NCBI GenBank assembly: GCA_002812745.2
Contig: NCSJ02000001.1
Span: 62,001 to 126,000, forward strand
Length of the DNA stretch: 64,000 nucleotides
Reading direction: 5' to 3'
Source of the DNA: Scytalidium lignicola
Taxonomy: Eukaryota > Ascomycota > Leotiomycetes
A program made the translations under genes and the position numbers. This document shows, in pieces, positions 22,237 through 34,702 of the stretch (position 1 is the stretch's first letter; every line of letters starts with the position of its first letter). The notes under the pieces are model-generated. The model had not been told where the DNA came from. It saw only the letters and a program-made list of their open reading frames with translations, and did not search any database.

Positions 22237-25200
22237 TTTGACTTTAAGCACGGAGATGTTGCAGGGCGGTGATATCTGTTTGCTAGTTGACTGCTCGAGC
22301 TCCAGCTCGATTGGTGGATTATTGGCATGTGCTGTGTGAAAAGTGGCAGCATCCGAGTTCACACTGGACAGACTCTTGTTGTGCCAGGAAGTCTGTAAGG
22401 GGGCGAGTTTCTTGGGGTTGTTAAGAGTCAGCGTCATGGTATGTATTGACGACGGAGCCAGCTCTCGAACAATCCACTACCAAAGTCGAAGGGATCGAAA
22501 CTTATAGGAATGTATTCGAGGACGCCTGCCGCATTATATCCCCTCAGATGAACTGTAGAGTTGAATCCTTGAAACTCAACAAAACTCCCAACTTGCCTGA
22601 GGATATACACTATGATGGGCGACTGGCGTCTAGACAGGGCGGCGTATCCCCATATATGGCTGGCGAGGAAGGTATAGCCAAACCACAAGATGGGGTAGAG
22701 TTCGTGATTAAGGATATGCGCCAAGACGGAAGAGGGGCCGTGTAGTGAAGATGCAGCGTTAAATTTTTGCCAAGATGTCACCGACTCTTTTTTTTCCTTC
22801 TAGTTGAGTGGTGGTCTGTCAATGAGTTATTGAAAAACTCCCCTGTATCGGAGCGGAGATCGCTCCCCACTATTAGCGGTTACAGGAACCGTAGGAGGCC
22901 ACTAAAGTATCAAGACCACGGTGCTGAAGGAGACTGTGGGACCGTAACGGCCTCAGCGTATCTTCTTCTCTCTAATTATTCTTTTCTTGTGGTCCCCTTG
23001 CGTCTTTCGCAATAAATGCTGGAGGCTTGCGTCTTGTGTGGCGATTCGAAGATTTGAAGGTTGCCCGACCTGCATCAAAACCAAGGGTTGCGCAACAGTG
23101 GGTTGGTGAATTTGGCGGTTCTAGTTCGCTGTTGACCGCCACATTTGCTGCATGTTACCCTTTTACGGTGCAGTAGTCTATTGAAAGTCGGGGTGCTGTC
23201 CGATTTCGCGACGAGGCCGCTCCACTGGTGCAAGATCTGAGAGGAGTGGATTATCGTGATATCCAGTATCGGTAGCCCTGTACTGATGGTGGTGGCAGTG
23301 CCGATCTGGGTGCGTAGTGGGGCGTTGGATGCCACTTTATTTTCAAGCAGAGCCAGACAAAGGGGTAGAATCATACTGTAGTAAAACAAAAGGAAGTCGT
23401 CAAGAGATGGTGTATATATCAAGGACAACACCAGCTTGCATGATGTCTAAGTATCACAAGCAAATCCAGCGTTTGCATCACAATGCCTCTTTCACATGTA
23501 AAATCTGGATAGCCTACAGCGCTGCGAGCACTAAAAAAAGGAGAAAACATGCTTCCTTTCGATGGTACACTACTGCTTGCGCTTGGCTGCTGTGGCAGAA
23601 AACAAATCCATTTGTCCTCCAGTGGTCCAGACCTGTCAGTAGCCTTGAAGCATTACACGCGCCAATCACCATGTCGCGAGGATGTCAACCCAATCGTCGG
23701 CTGACAACTGCAACCACCAAAAGGCCTCTCCGACTTGAAACCTGCAACATTTTATCAATCGCCACGCCTCTAGCGAGCCACGATATGACACGCGCGCATC
23801 GCCAATGGACGATCTGGATATTCATCACCAATCAGCTGTCACGGTAATCTTGGGCGGTGATGCTTTGGCGTGTTTGGCTATGAAACACCTCGAGCATATC
23901 CTCTATTCAAAACCCATGATGCATCTCAGTACTGTGTGATATCGCTGCTAATGCAACGCACGGGAATATAGCGGAGCCAGACCGTGTTGAAACCCTAATC
24001 ATAGCCGAATCCCGAGAATGCAGCGCTCTCGGATGATTGCAAGGGACAACTTGTTCCTGATTAAATGTACTGTATGAATTAATGTCCTCCGTAGTACGGT
24101 TACGAAGTTCTACCTGAGGAATATTATACTTATGACTAGCATCACTTGTCTCATACATGCGGTTTCATGCAGATGCTTCGAGGCACGCCATATAGCAGCT
24201 TTTCATGCACATGACTCTCACCGCTCGGTGCAGAATCTTCACCTGCCCACCAATATCTCCACGTGCCTGGTGCCCAATCCTTGGCAAAGACTGAGCAAAT
24301 AGGTGGATCCCGGCCCGTTGCGGTGCGCCATCTGAGCAACCTTATCTCCTAACTATCCACGAGACAAAGATATATCTTTAAGACCCTCTTCTATCTTGTT
24401 ATGTCTTTAATTTTCTTTTCTCTGGCGGTGTAAACCTGTGTTGGGATGAGGCAGGAGTTAAATAGTAACCTGTCCAAGTGATGAGTGCGTTCAGGCTAGT
24501 TTTCCTGTGAGTGCGTTCGATCTAGCTCAAGTCAGCAGGATATGTTACTACCATCTAAGTAAGTAAGATATTCACCCTAAAAGTCTTGCAACAGCATGAC
24601 CTTATTATTAGTTTATACTTTGACCTTGGAATATTGAATAAGAACTAGTGTAAAAGAAGCTTCCCATTTCCCATCGTCTCAAGACCTACCCTCCGCCAAA
24701 ATCGCTACCCACTAGCGGAACACGCAACGTGCCTTCCTAACACTTTTGACACCTCAACATATAGCCCAGATTAAGATTATACCAGTACCTCAAGGCCAAG
24801 GCCCACTCTGTGCTTTGGCGTATTGGTTTGGCCCTCCATTATTAGCCTCTGTACATGGGCGTGGCCTTGATGGTATAAAAAATCGGTTCGCCCGGTTTTC
24901 CCTAGATCCTCCTGGCTGCAGACGGGAGGGTGCTAGGTTTTGCCATTCTCTATTAATTTACCTTTCCCCCCCTACATTTTTGAGGGGCTGTCGATTTATT
25001 TGTGCCCTTGACTAAGGAAGTTGAAGCAGAAAATGGAAGCGATTATGTTATTAACCGTCGTTGTTTCCTCTTTTGACTATCTAGACCGGAGAAATAGAAA
25101 CCGCTTCCTAGCTTCGCTTTAAGCTGAAAAGTGACACATACAGTAGAATTCATAACAAATGCGTTCAGATGAATTAATAAAGGCTGTCAATATGGGATGC

Positions 25201-25987
25201 ACGTGCACATAAAAGTAGAATGGTGACAACATTACAGTAGTATAAACAAATCTAAAAAGAGAGGACAATGAGATTGAAATGTACTACTATAGGTTCTTTT
25301 CCTATAAAAGACGTGGAGTAGCATTTAATGTAAGGTATATAAGGAGATCAAATAAACGCGAACGAAGGTAACAGGTTCATGAGATATAGTGTATGAGGTT
25401 TATGAAATAAGTTGGAACCTGTTAGAAGGACCAGGTACAGGAAAGGAAACTCAAGGTGTGGCATAGTTGCAATATAGCAACCACGAGGTAATGCTTATAT
25501 AGTCCGTTGGTTTGAAACAGTACTATATCAACGTGTGAAATTAGAAGCAGCCAAAATGGCAAAGGAGCCCCATAAAAAGAGAAGTAGTAGGAATAGGGGT
25601 GAAAGTTGAGGATGCTCGATAGCAACACTCTTTGCAAAAAAGTCTTCTATTCATAGACGAAAAGTTTCTATTTTTTCTTTTTGCAGTACATCAAAACAAG
25701 AAAGAAAGAGAACAAACAGGTTTAATGGAAAATAGCAGTGCTTGTTAATTCATGAGTGCCTCTCACCCCGTCTGGTCTTTGCCCCCTGCTTGATGACAGC
25801 CAGATGGATGATTAGTGTACTAATAATCTAATGCATACATATGTCTTTATCCTTCATCCTTAAACGCCTTGCTATCACAACACCTTGATACAATTAAAAA
25901 AAGTGAGGAATGGCCTACCCCATGCTATCGTGGCAGGCAGGTTAAATAACCTGCCCATACATATACCTCCAGCCGAGAAAATGTAAA
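22237..25987. other. 3.7 kb intergenic region without supported gene
   Basis: The longest gene-free stretch. Open frames such as 23317-23847 (+) lack an ATG at the frame start, have no recognised domain, and show no intron signals that would extend them. The region right of 25100 is very AT-rich. I see no tRNA, rRNA or transposon end. It should contain the promoter of the orphan gene and the 3' UTR of UBC6. Confidence 0.45.
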
Positions 25988-26906
25988 TTAGCTTCTATTG
26001 TTCGCACCTTCTCCCAATATTCTGGCAATAAGAACATAGGTGAAGATTATAGCCCCAGCCACAAGAAGCTTGTTCCTCCGGAGCCAACTCTGCCCCGCGT
26101 CGCCAGCCGCTCTTCCGCCCTCAACAACTGCACCAACGACTGCTTGGCTACCGCTAGGTCTGCTCAAGCCCACAGCAGGCGCACAGTTGTTCGTAGTTCC
26201 TGGTTCAGGGATAGAGTTTCCTGTAGTAGGGTCGATCTTATTCTCCTTCATCCAAGCCCAATTTTCTTGATCGAGTTCCGGCCACTCAGCCCTAAATTTC
26301 GCACCACCATCTCCAGCCTTGATATTCCCCCTCTGCGTGGTTCCTCGACTGAAGCTCCCTCCTCCGGTACTATTCCACCACCTTGTTCTAGAGGCCGCCC
26401 ACTTACGCTCCGCCTCGGTGGCTGCGACAGAGCCTGTCGTCATTTCTTCCGATGTCATAAAAGATAATAATCCGATAAGGATGGTGCTAACTTCCCAGGC
26501 AGGGTTGAATGATTTCGGGTGGAAATCGGAGATGGAGAGGCAGAGGCGGGTGGAAGGCTGAAATCTGCCCGATGGAGTGTGCATTCGGATTGCTGGAGGG
26601 GCGAAAGGATAGTCTGGAGGAAATATTAGGGTACCCCAGTATTGGCCCCCATGATAAGGAGTTGATTCAGGGCCTGTGATGATGTAGTGCCATCTGTCGC
26701 AGAGTTAGTATGTCATGTGTACCCGAGGAATTGAAGATGACGTACTCGAGGATGTTGGATTCGGAAGGGTGTGCAGTGATATATGGAGGAGGATTCTCGG
26801 ATATGGCTTTGTATTCTCGAGTGAGCTAACAAGGTCAGCTATTATATTAAGACCAACGACTGGGAGACACGATACATACCCGTTTGTTGGCTGCTCGACT
26901 TGCCAT
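25988..26906 (-). CDS. UBC6: Tail-anchored ubiquitin-conjugating enzyme E2 Ubc6
   Basis: E2 enzyme of ER-associated degradation, UBE2J2/Ubc6 family, anchored in the ER membrane with the UBC domain in the cytosol. Exons 26906-26880, 26825-26746 and 26693-25988 give 270 aa. The UBC fold opens with LTREYKAI. The catalytic cysteine is C87 in TRLCLSISDFHP, the same position and context as yeast Ubc6 and the atypical motif of this subfamily. FNPAWEVSTILIGLLSFM follows. A linker with WPELDQENWAWM leads to a C-terminal span at about 243-262 (LLVAGAIIFTYVLIARIL), the tail anchor. Exon 1 codes for only nine residues; the introns are 54 and 52 bases. It shares a 311 base head-to-head promoter with SAM50. 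Confidence 0.96.
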
Positions 26907-27217
26907 GGTGTCTAAATGTAATAGATCAAGCTAGACGAGCGAGTGGGAGAAAGTAAATGTAACAGTCCGGATCGCAAAGTCGTAAAGAAGGTGACGGATC
27001 CGTTCAGGGATCAAAGGAGTGTGAATGAATCGAAATATTACTTCACTGAATGGCAGAGAGGTGAATCTGGAACTGTCGTGTGCGGACTGGAAGTCGTCGT
27101 ATTTCGGGACTAGGGGATTCCCCCATGGAACAAGCGGCCGAAGCGTGATTAGTCAGCGAAAACCAGCCGGGTTGGATGATCTTTGGAGCTCCAAACATCA
27201 GAAGCCGGCAGTCACAG
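26907..27217. promoter_or_regulatory. Shared divergent promoter of UBC6 and SAM50
   Basis: 311 bases between the two start codons, transcribed outward in both directions, so control elements of both genes must lie here or overlap. I see no clear TATA box. Functional coupling is inference. Confidence 0.55.
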
Positions 27218-28931
27218 ATGGCTTTACCTTCGGATTCCGGGGACGATGTGAGTCTAACTCTGGTTTTCAATATCAATTGGGTTATTTTAAAGGCTAATCG
27301 CTGACTTTCACAGGTCTTCGAGGCACTCCGAAGACAGGTCGACCCAAAAATAGAGGCAGAAAGACAGAAAGCCGTGGAGGAACGCGTGAACGCACAATAT
27401 GAGAAAGCTCAGCAGAGACTGGCGGAACTGGTAGGACCTAAAGTTTTGGTATCCATTTGATTATTTCGTTGATGCCTGTGTAGGTCCGCAGCAATTCTAC
27501 GTTACCCGTAACTATCTCTTCAATTAGACTCATTGGACCAACACATACTCGGAGATCCTTTCTAGACCGACTGTTCAATCCAATCCTCGGTGCCAATAGA
27601 GAAGGTCCATACACGCTAGCTGAAGCCTTACAAGAAGTTGGTTCTGCGGCAGACAAGCTGCGGAAATTTGGTATAGTTTCTATGGCTGTTGTTGCTTATA
27701 ATGTACTAACTGAAATCTATTAGACATTTACCATGAGGGAATCTCGATGTTCATTGACAAGCCTGACCAAACGGACCCTAGTTCTACAGTGACAGACATA
27801 GATATATTTTTGACGGCGCGAGAACGGTCTCGAATTCTTCTGAAAACGGGTACAGATATTGGGAATGCAGAAGGTTCAGCTTATGGTAACTTGCTGTGGA
27901 GAAATGTATTCGGAGGGGCAGAATCCTTAAACCTAAACGCTTCAGCTGGAACCCGAACCCGGTCAGCGTACCAGGCAACCTTTGACACGCCTCTGTTTAG
28001 CAATCCGGACTACCGATTTTCTCTCGATGCTCTTGCTAGTTCGACACACAAGCCATGGGCTAGTCATGAGGAAGCGTTGAAGGGTGGTGGAGCAAAGTTG
28101 AGTTGGGCGACTAAGTCTGGATCTCGGCATCAGTTATCATATACTGGAGTCTGGAGACAGATTACTGGACTTGCGGTTGGTGCTGCTCCTACGGTTCGGA
28201 ATGACGCTGGAGATTCGTTCAAGAGCAGTATCACACACACCTGGGTTGATGACAAGAGAGACAATCCTCTACTACCCAGCAGGGGATATCTTCTCAAAAC
28301 CGTCTCGGAAATAGCCGGATTGGGTCCTCTAAAAGGAGATGTTGCCTTTTGGAAAGCTGAGGTTGAAACAGCTGGCGCGGTTCCCATTCCAATTCCTGGA
28401 ATTAAGGGCGACAGCGGCGTATCATTTACCCTGGGTCTACGTGCAGGCTTGATCAGCCCTCTACCACTAGGTTTTGAGTCCGTTTCACAACCTTCCAGAA
28501 TCAATGATAGGTTCCAACTTGGAGGTCCCACAGATATTCGAGGTTTCAAACTATCCGGCCTTGGTCCCCATGACGGATCCGACGCTGTTGGAGGGGACGT
28601 GTATGCTGCTGGTAGCGCAAATCTCTTGCTTCCCATACCACGGGTAGGCAAAGACTCCCCTCTTCGACTCCAGCTGTTCGCCAATGGAGGACGATTGCTT
28701 GCTTTGAAGAACCGAGGTGAAAAGTTGGATCCTGCTACGGTACAACAGAGCCTCTACAAAACAGTATCAGAACTTGGTAAGGACCTTCCGAGTATAGCAG
28801 CGGGAGTTGGACTTGTATACGCGCACCCGGTTGCGAGATTCGAACTCAATTTTGCCTTGCCGCTGGTGCTGAGACGTGGGGAAGCAGGCAGTAAAGGGCT
28901 TCAGTTTGGAGTGGGGATCAACTTCCTTTAA
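27218..28931 (+). CDS. SAM50: Mitochondrial outer-membrane beta-barrel insertase Sam50/Tob55
   Basis: Core of the SAM complex, Omp85 family; it folds beta-barrel proteins into the mitochondrial outer membrane. Exons 27218-27247, 27314-27430, 27484-27670 and 27724-28931 sum to 1542 nt, 513 aa. The N-terminus has a short acidic head and a helical segment (DPKIEAERQKAVEERVNAQY). A single POTRA-like region (about 60-125) starts at TLPVTISSIRLIG. The barrel follows, with the conserved loop-6 motif IRGF at 383-386 in GGPTDIRGFKLSGLGP. The C-terminal strand FGVGINFL resembles a beta-signal. All junctions restore the frame exactly. The start is the ATG giving MALPSDSGDD before the first intron. It is divergent from UBC6 and convergent with the metallothionein gene. 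Confidence 0.96.
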
Positions 28932-29275
28932 TAGGAAGATCTGTGGTTATAATTGTGTATATAGAGGTAGGAGCATGTATTATGGACCGAAACATTTCAC
29001 AAGTTTTCTCAANTTTTTTTTGTTTTGAACAGAAGCAATGACGGGACAGTTGTGAGANTTTTTTGTTATTATATCTCCAGTGAGAGCAAATATTCCGTGA
29101 GAACACTCGGTAATCAAGCAGTTATAAACAATAGTTTCCCCACCCTTTTTACTTTCAACCGTCGGCTTTCATCCAGCCATAAACGAGATTTCAACACCCA
29201 TATTCCAAGGCTTCCACGTATGGAGGGGTATAGGGATGACTGGAGTCTAGCAAACGTGTTTGCATTGTGGAAAAT
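28932..29275. other. 3' flanks of SAM50 and metallothionein gene
   Basis: Convergent 3' ends. Two unresolved bases lie at 29013 and 29058, each next to a T run. No gene is seen. Confidence 0.45.
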
Positions 29276-29445
29276 TTAGTGGCCGCAGCTAGAGCAGGAG
29301 CAGGAAGAGCCGCAGTTGCCTGTAATAGTAAAAGGTCAGTCTTTGTGAAACAGTGTTTCTCAACGTGGAGGAGGTTGGATGAGGGGTTGAGTCTAAGAGT
29401 TTACGTACAGCCAGAGGTGCCAGAGCATCCGCATTCACCCTTCAT
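29276..29445 (-). CDS. cmt: Copper-metallothionein-like peptide, 26 aa, two exons
   Basis: A tiny gene that simple ORF scans miss. Exon 1 is 29445-29409 (37 nt) and exon 2 is 29319-29276 (44 nt), separated by an 89 base GT..AG intron (total 81 nt, 26 aa). The product starts MKGECGCSGTSGC and ends SSCGH. It has seven cysteines, C5 C7 C13 C15 C19 C21 C24, spaced C-x-C-x5-C-x-C-x3-C-x-C-x2-C. This is, to my knowledge, exactly the spacing of the Neurospora crassa copper metallothionein, which is also about 26 aa and has one intron. Such peptides bind Cu(I) in one thiolate cluster and buffer copper in the cytosol. Copper control is expected, but I cannot identify the regulatory site. The intron splits a Cys codon (T|GC), and the frame is exact. 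Confidence 0.9.
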
Positions 29446-31094
29446 TTTGATGATGTTTTGCGTTTTTGATATTGAGGGAAAGGGTCTTGGTATATAGTTG
29501 TAGTAGTGATGGCTTGGGTTATTGCTTGGATATCTTTGATTTTGATCTAAGCACGAAAGGGAATCGGGAGGGGGGGAGATGGGGGAGCGTCTTTATCTAC
29601 AGAATCTAAAGCCCCGTGCCACGGGCTTTCTTAGTGTGAGATGTATGTGCGTACCGAGATCTGCCCACACAGCGGCAGAGGTTCACTATCCCTAGGGCAG
29701 AGGAGAGAGCGCTTTTCGCGGTGGCCAACGGAAGAAGCGCTGACTGGTGAGACCCCGCCACGCCCGCCAAGTGTCTCCTCGTGGTGGGGTTCCTGATACT
29801 CAACGAATTGGCACTGATATATCAGGCACCAACTAGCATGTCTTCTAAGGCAGCAACGACTTCTTGGGAGGCTACTTCCGACACTCCTTTTCAATAACAA
29901 GTGAAGAGCTATATTCAACATGCTCTTATTTTTGTATTTGCCACAAGGTTTGTAAATCTTTTGTCTACATCAGAGTATATCAGTTGATTTCCCATTTTTA
30001 CGTTATTGTATCTTCTTTCTTCTCAGTGTTCCCACTCTCCAAAAGCATGATGGGTGGCCGGATATCCTGGCTCAGCTGCAGAACAAGTGTCCTGTAGACA
30101 AGGCAAAACAGCCTCTGAAGACAGAATCCCTTCCTTAGGAGCTCAATATAGCTGGAGGGATACTGATTCAAGTTCGAGGCTGCATCGAACCAACGGCGTG
30201 GGCGATAGAACCCACCGAGTCATCCTGGCCAATTGAAACATGCTCACACTGTCCCTCCCCCGTAGCAGGGCATGATCCTTCTCCTTCTAGTACTGTTCAG
30301 GCATAGGTTCTTCTTTGCCTGGGGGATACTATCTCTATTCTTCTTCTATCAATACAGTCTCTTAGACTGAAAAGATAGAATCGTTACTCTCCGACTCGAA
30401 ACCGGATCTGAATGAGATGCCCTTCTCAACTGGTCAGATCAATGTGATAACTTATAGCACCCTGCAGCTGTGATCAAGAACCACGTATATCTTCTACTAG
30501 ACCATCAGCTCAAACATTTTTGCTTCAATTTCACTGAACGACGCTGACATGCGTTGCTCTTGAGCTGGACAAAACCATGTGCCACTAAAAGTTGCTTCTG
30601 TTTCCTCTCACACCAGCCTTCAAACTGTCGCTAGAAGAGACAGTCATAACTTCTCGTGTTAGAATGGGATACCCGGAGGGATAAATAAAGCCAATGTTAG
30701 GATAGCAAACCGCCAACTATTATTTGGGGTAGACATACTTTAAATCTAGATATACAGCACTATTGGCTATATGGTAGCTAGGCTGCCTCCATATCACAGA
30801 GAAGTACGGCACCTTTTCCGTCAATCCGGTGCTTGAATATTCATATCCTTATTGTAATGGGCTGCTCTAGTAGCCAAGCACCACTCCACTGCCACACGTA
30901 GCAACTTTCTCCTCGATTCTATCTCTCGGGTTCCTCAAAAGGGTTCCTTAGTACGCTCGGCGTCCCATTCCGCTGCAGCCACGCACTTTGGTCCATCACA
31001 TGGTACATTTCGCCCTTTCCCAACCACCCAGCAGTTTGGCCTAGCCAACAGTTGGAGTACTCACAGATTGACTTAATTCGGAGAAGTATTCAGA
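29446..31094. other. Intergenic 1.65 kb; metallothionein promoter and 3' flank of PF11951 regulator
   Basis: No coding exon is supported. G-rich stretch (GGGAGGGGGGGAGATGGGGGAG) at about 29567-29587, upstream of the metallothionein start. The rest is of mixed composition with several short stop-rich frames. I see no transposase fragment. Confidence 0.4.
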
Positions 31095-33013
31095 TCAGGA
31101 AAGAGGATCCAGAGGTAACGGATGCACCATCTGCATCCAGAGATTCTTACAAGGGCCTTCGCAAAACTCGTCCACCCACAAGAAATTTCGTAAGCTCTCG
31201 CGAACGTGACCCCAATCTGCAAGACCCAACTGGTCACAGATTGGCTTTAAAAGGCCTAGGATCCAGAGTCTACTGTCTTGGTCCGTGGTAACCGCCCCTC
31301 CCATGAACAACACCCAGATTAGGACATCTCTATACCCCGCCCACGTAGAAGATAATTTCGACCTCACAAGAGCAAGCTTCAGCTGGTCAACCAAATGAGA
31401 ATGGATAGCAGAAGCCGGCGGTATATCTCGAAAGCACATGTTGCTGTAAATAGATGCAGCGAGACGAATGCATTCTTGAATATCAGCTTCGCCACTCCTG
31501 CTCAAATCGTAGTCCTTTGCTGCATGCAAAATCTCATCTATATGGGCACGCGTATCATGAAATCTACAAGGCTCACGATTATGGACACTGGTAGCCATAC
31601 CATCCTTTAGACGGTTGGTTAGAAATATCACCATTTCTAGGAGGCGTCCAAATTCCAAAGAGATAACCCCTTCAGCTGCAAGACATCCAAAGCCCGTGTG
31701 GTGTATTGGAACTGCTGGTGGTAGGGAATAGTCGAGTCTGAAACGCTCCTTTTCTAAGATCGACCCTGGGGCAATCAGTGGGAAATGTGGCCTGGAGCCT
31801 GTGAGAAATGCGCAAGCGTGGTCAATCCTATATCCATCCGTTTCCGTTAGAATCAGCTAATAGTAAATTATAGGTTACAAACCAATAAAGCAAGTCAGTC
31901 AATGCTCCTTCCATTCCTAAGGTTCTCACCCCACCACGAATCCGAATCATTAATTCAAGACCTTGAAGATGGGACTCTATAGCAATAATATCACCAAAGA
32001 ATACCTGCAAATACTGCGTGTCAGATAATTTTTACAAAGAATCCAAATTAGAACTTACATCATGCACTGCAAGTAATAGAACAGTCGCAATCATAACGTC
32101 GTCAAGGTTGAGATCTTGCGACCTAAGTGTCCCATTCAACATATGAATAGCATGCCCACGGTGCTTTATTGCCTTGGTGGATGGCTCTTTTCGGCCAACC
32201 AAACAGCTCTGGTGAGCTGCTGTCACTGAAAGAAGAGCATGGAATAACATAGGATCCGTCATTGCAACGGGATAGAGCTCAGCTACCATTGGTATCTTCC
32301 CTCCTAGTGGAGAAAGGGAGAGTGCAAAAATTGATCCGACTATGGACATTATGAATTAGCCATATTCCTTTTAGGGGAATCCTCGTGATGTTTGCAGTTA
32401 ATTGGTTAATAAGAGAGCCTATTCTTACAGTGTCTAACAAGATCTTGAATGTAGGGTCTATTTGGGATTGGCATTGGACCAAAAGGATCTATCTGATCAG
32501 ACCCCAAATCTATGGTATAAATGTCTGTCGGTGGCCATATCGGCTGTTCTGGGATGATTTCTTCATCCATCTCCTCTCCCTCGACCTTATGTCTGTATTT
32601 CGCAACATAGTTAATATTAAACGCAATGAGAGGCTTCATTATTACATCTAAAGGAAAGGACCCAGCACGTACATTCTCCTCCCTTTACTTGCACACTCCC
32701 CTGGAGTCCTCTCGCGCTGTTTCAAAAGCATGTGCCTTGCAACATGACTCTTCACAAGCTTCCTAGCTGCAGCATCTCTACGGGGGGCGCCTTCGAGATT
32801 CACAAACTGAAAACCATGCTGGCGTTGATGTGGAACTTGGTGAGATGAAATGGCACGTGGTGGGCTTATAGTAACCGACTCTGATTGGGATCGTGATCGA
32901 GATCCATCTCCACTGTCGTCCTTCTCATTCATTGATCTATCTTCTGGGAATTGGCATGTTTGTGTGAGTGGAACCAAGGACATAGGAAGGTCGCTCTCTG
33001 GTCGCTTGCCCAT
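31095..33013 (-). CDS. Fungal-specific transcription-factor-domain protein (PF11951 type) lacking a zinc cluster
   Basis: Five exons: 33013-32689, 32647-32429, 32339-32059, 32013-31883 and 31827-31095 (1689 nt, 562 aa). The N-terminus is polar and carries FQFVNLEGAPRRDAAARK then LVKSHVARHM. This FVN...RKLVKSHVMR-type motif is one I associate with PF11951 (Fungal_trans_2) regulators. The helical regulatory domain follows (LFHALLSVTAAHQSCLVG; ILEKERFRLDYSLPP). No Zn2Cys6 or other DNA-binding motif is visible upstream of it. The protein may therefore act through a partner, or the family may use a binding mode not seen here. The acceptor of exon 4 is ambiguous: AG at 32014-32015 or, nine bases further in, at 32005-32006; both keep the frame and differ by three residues. 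The function is unknown. Confidence 0.82.
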
Positions 33014-34702
33014 TAGTACAACACGTTGTATATTAAACCCTCCACTTTATCAAAAATCAAGCCTCCGTCTAAGATTTTCGTAGATCTATATCCAAGACAG
33101 TCATTGCAGGTTTAAGAATGTTCTTATTTAATATGGAAAATATTTGTATAATACATAATTCTTATCTTAACTACCGTACCGCACCGCACCGCATTGCCCA
33201 TTAGATTTAGCTTCCTGCTTAGGCATCCAAAAGCCACCCACTCAGTGCCACTCAACCGTGCAGGGAAGAGAGGAAAATCTACCTCGGTTTATTATTCAGC
33301 AACAAATTTTGTCTCAAAATCAAATAAGCATAACATGACATCCGGCGTTCAATTTTCCTTCCTTGTCCTATTTTCTTTAATTGCGGGTGGCTGGGGTTTT
33401 ACTGATTGGACCCAGCCCTAAAATAAGTACTTGGAATGTAAATATATGTTACTGTACAGTACAGTACATCCGGCCCGTACTAACTTCATTACAATACACT
33501 ACATTACATTGCATTACAATTACTGTACAGGCTACTTATAAGTTATATCCGACCCGGCATACCGGAGAGCCAATTCAAGATTATTATATACCAAGTTTGT
33601 TCCCTCAAAAATATATAAGATACAAAATACACCTGTAAATCTCTCTTTCGCCACTTACCTAAACCCTAGCCCTCCAAAATAACTTTCTCGGTAGGAGAAT
33701 AGCAAAAGAGAGAAAGGAAAAGAGGTCTAGAACAAAATTCCAAGTTTTACAAAAGTNAAAAAAAGAAAAGCCATCCCGAATTTCTACTTTTCTCCACGTG
33801 CACACACACACACAAACAATCACATGAGCTTTAAATCCGCCGTCGTTGGGTTGGTGATGTAATATAATATAATCAAAAGATCTCCGATCTCCGATGGATG
33901 GAATGGCTGGGGACACAGTTCTCCCACCCACCGTCCAGGAAGTTAGACGGGTGGCGAATTTGAAATCGTCATCCTTTTTGGGGAAGCATCTTCGATTAAT
34001 AATATTTTTGATTTTTGATTAGTAGAGTATTGCCGCTGTCGGAGGATTCGTTGTGTTGTGATCTGTTGGGGTGATTAGTTATTGATATGGCTGGTACAGC
34101 TTTTTGAGAAAGAGTTTTTTTATGAAGGGTGGTGGTGTTTTGAATAAGATTTTATGTAGATTGGTGATTTTTTCANTTTTTTTCATTCCCCTTTTTTTAA
34201 TATATATTTCACATAGTTAAAGAACATTTATTTTAACATACATATTTTTGACTGAAAAAAACTAATCAAAGAATTTCCAACAACTCCTTTTGTTCTTTGA
34301 ATGAGTGAAATTGTGGTGGTTGTTTTTTTCAGTCCGCGGCCTTAAGCTAACGCTATGTAAAACAAATGGATGAAGCCTTGAGAATATTTCTCCTAGTTGA
34401 CTTTTTTTTTTCTTTACCATTTTTTTTTGTTTTATTTTTCCATTTTTCCAACTGAACAGACATCAGTTATCGGTCGTTACCAAACCAATGCTATCATCAG
34501 ACGCTTAGCAAAAGGTTGTCTTCATAGAATAATTGTTTCAAATGTGTGTGATGTGGTTTTTTTGTTGTTATAGGGATATCTTTCTCCTGATAACAATTTG
34601 ATAGGGTAATCCCTATTAAATCTCCTTGCGGTCAAACTTTAGGATTAATTGCAGCGGTCACATTCATCCCCTCCCACTAACCCCATTTCTCGCAATCTTT
34701 AC
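33014..34702. other. Intergenic 1.7 kb, AT-rich with simple repeats
   Basis: It holds an (ACCGC)n-like stretch at about 33173-33194, the palindromic ACTGTACAGTACAGTAC at 33451-33467 and a second TACTGTACAG at 33521. It also has ATTACA-type direct repeats at about 33488-33520, a CA repeat near 33800-33815, and long T and A runs with unresolved bases at 33757 and 34176. No exon is supported. It includes the promoter of the PF11951 gene and the 3' UTR of ISU1. Confidence 0.5.

Noticed and set aside
22237..22437. 67-residue N-terminal extension of the orphan protein at 21511-22236
   Set aside because: The inner ATG has a better context and begins the segment that looks conserved; the extension is low in recognisable features.
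23317..23847. A 176-codon open frame on the + strand
   Set aside because: No ATG at the start of the frame, no recognised motif, composition unlike the real genes; likely chance.
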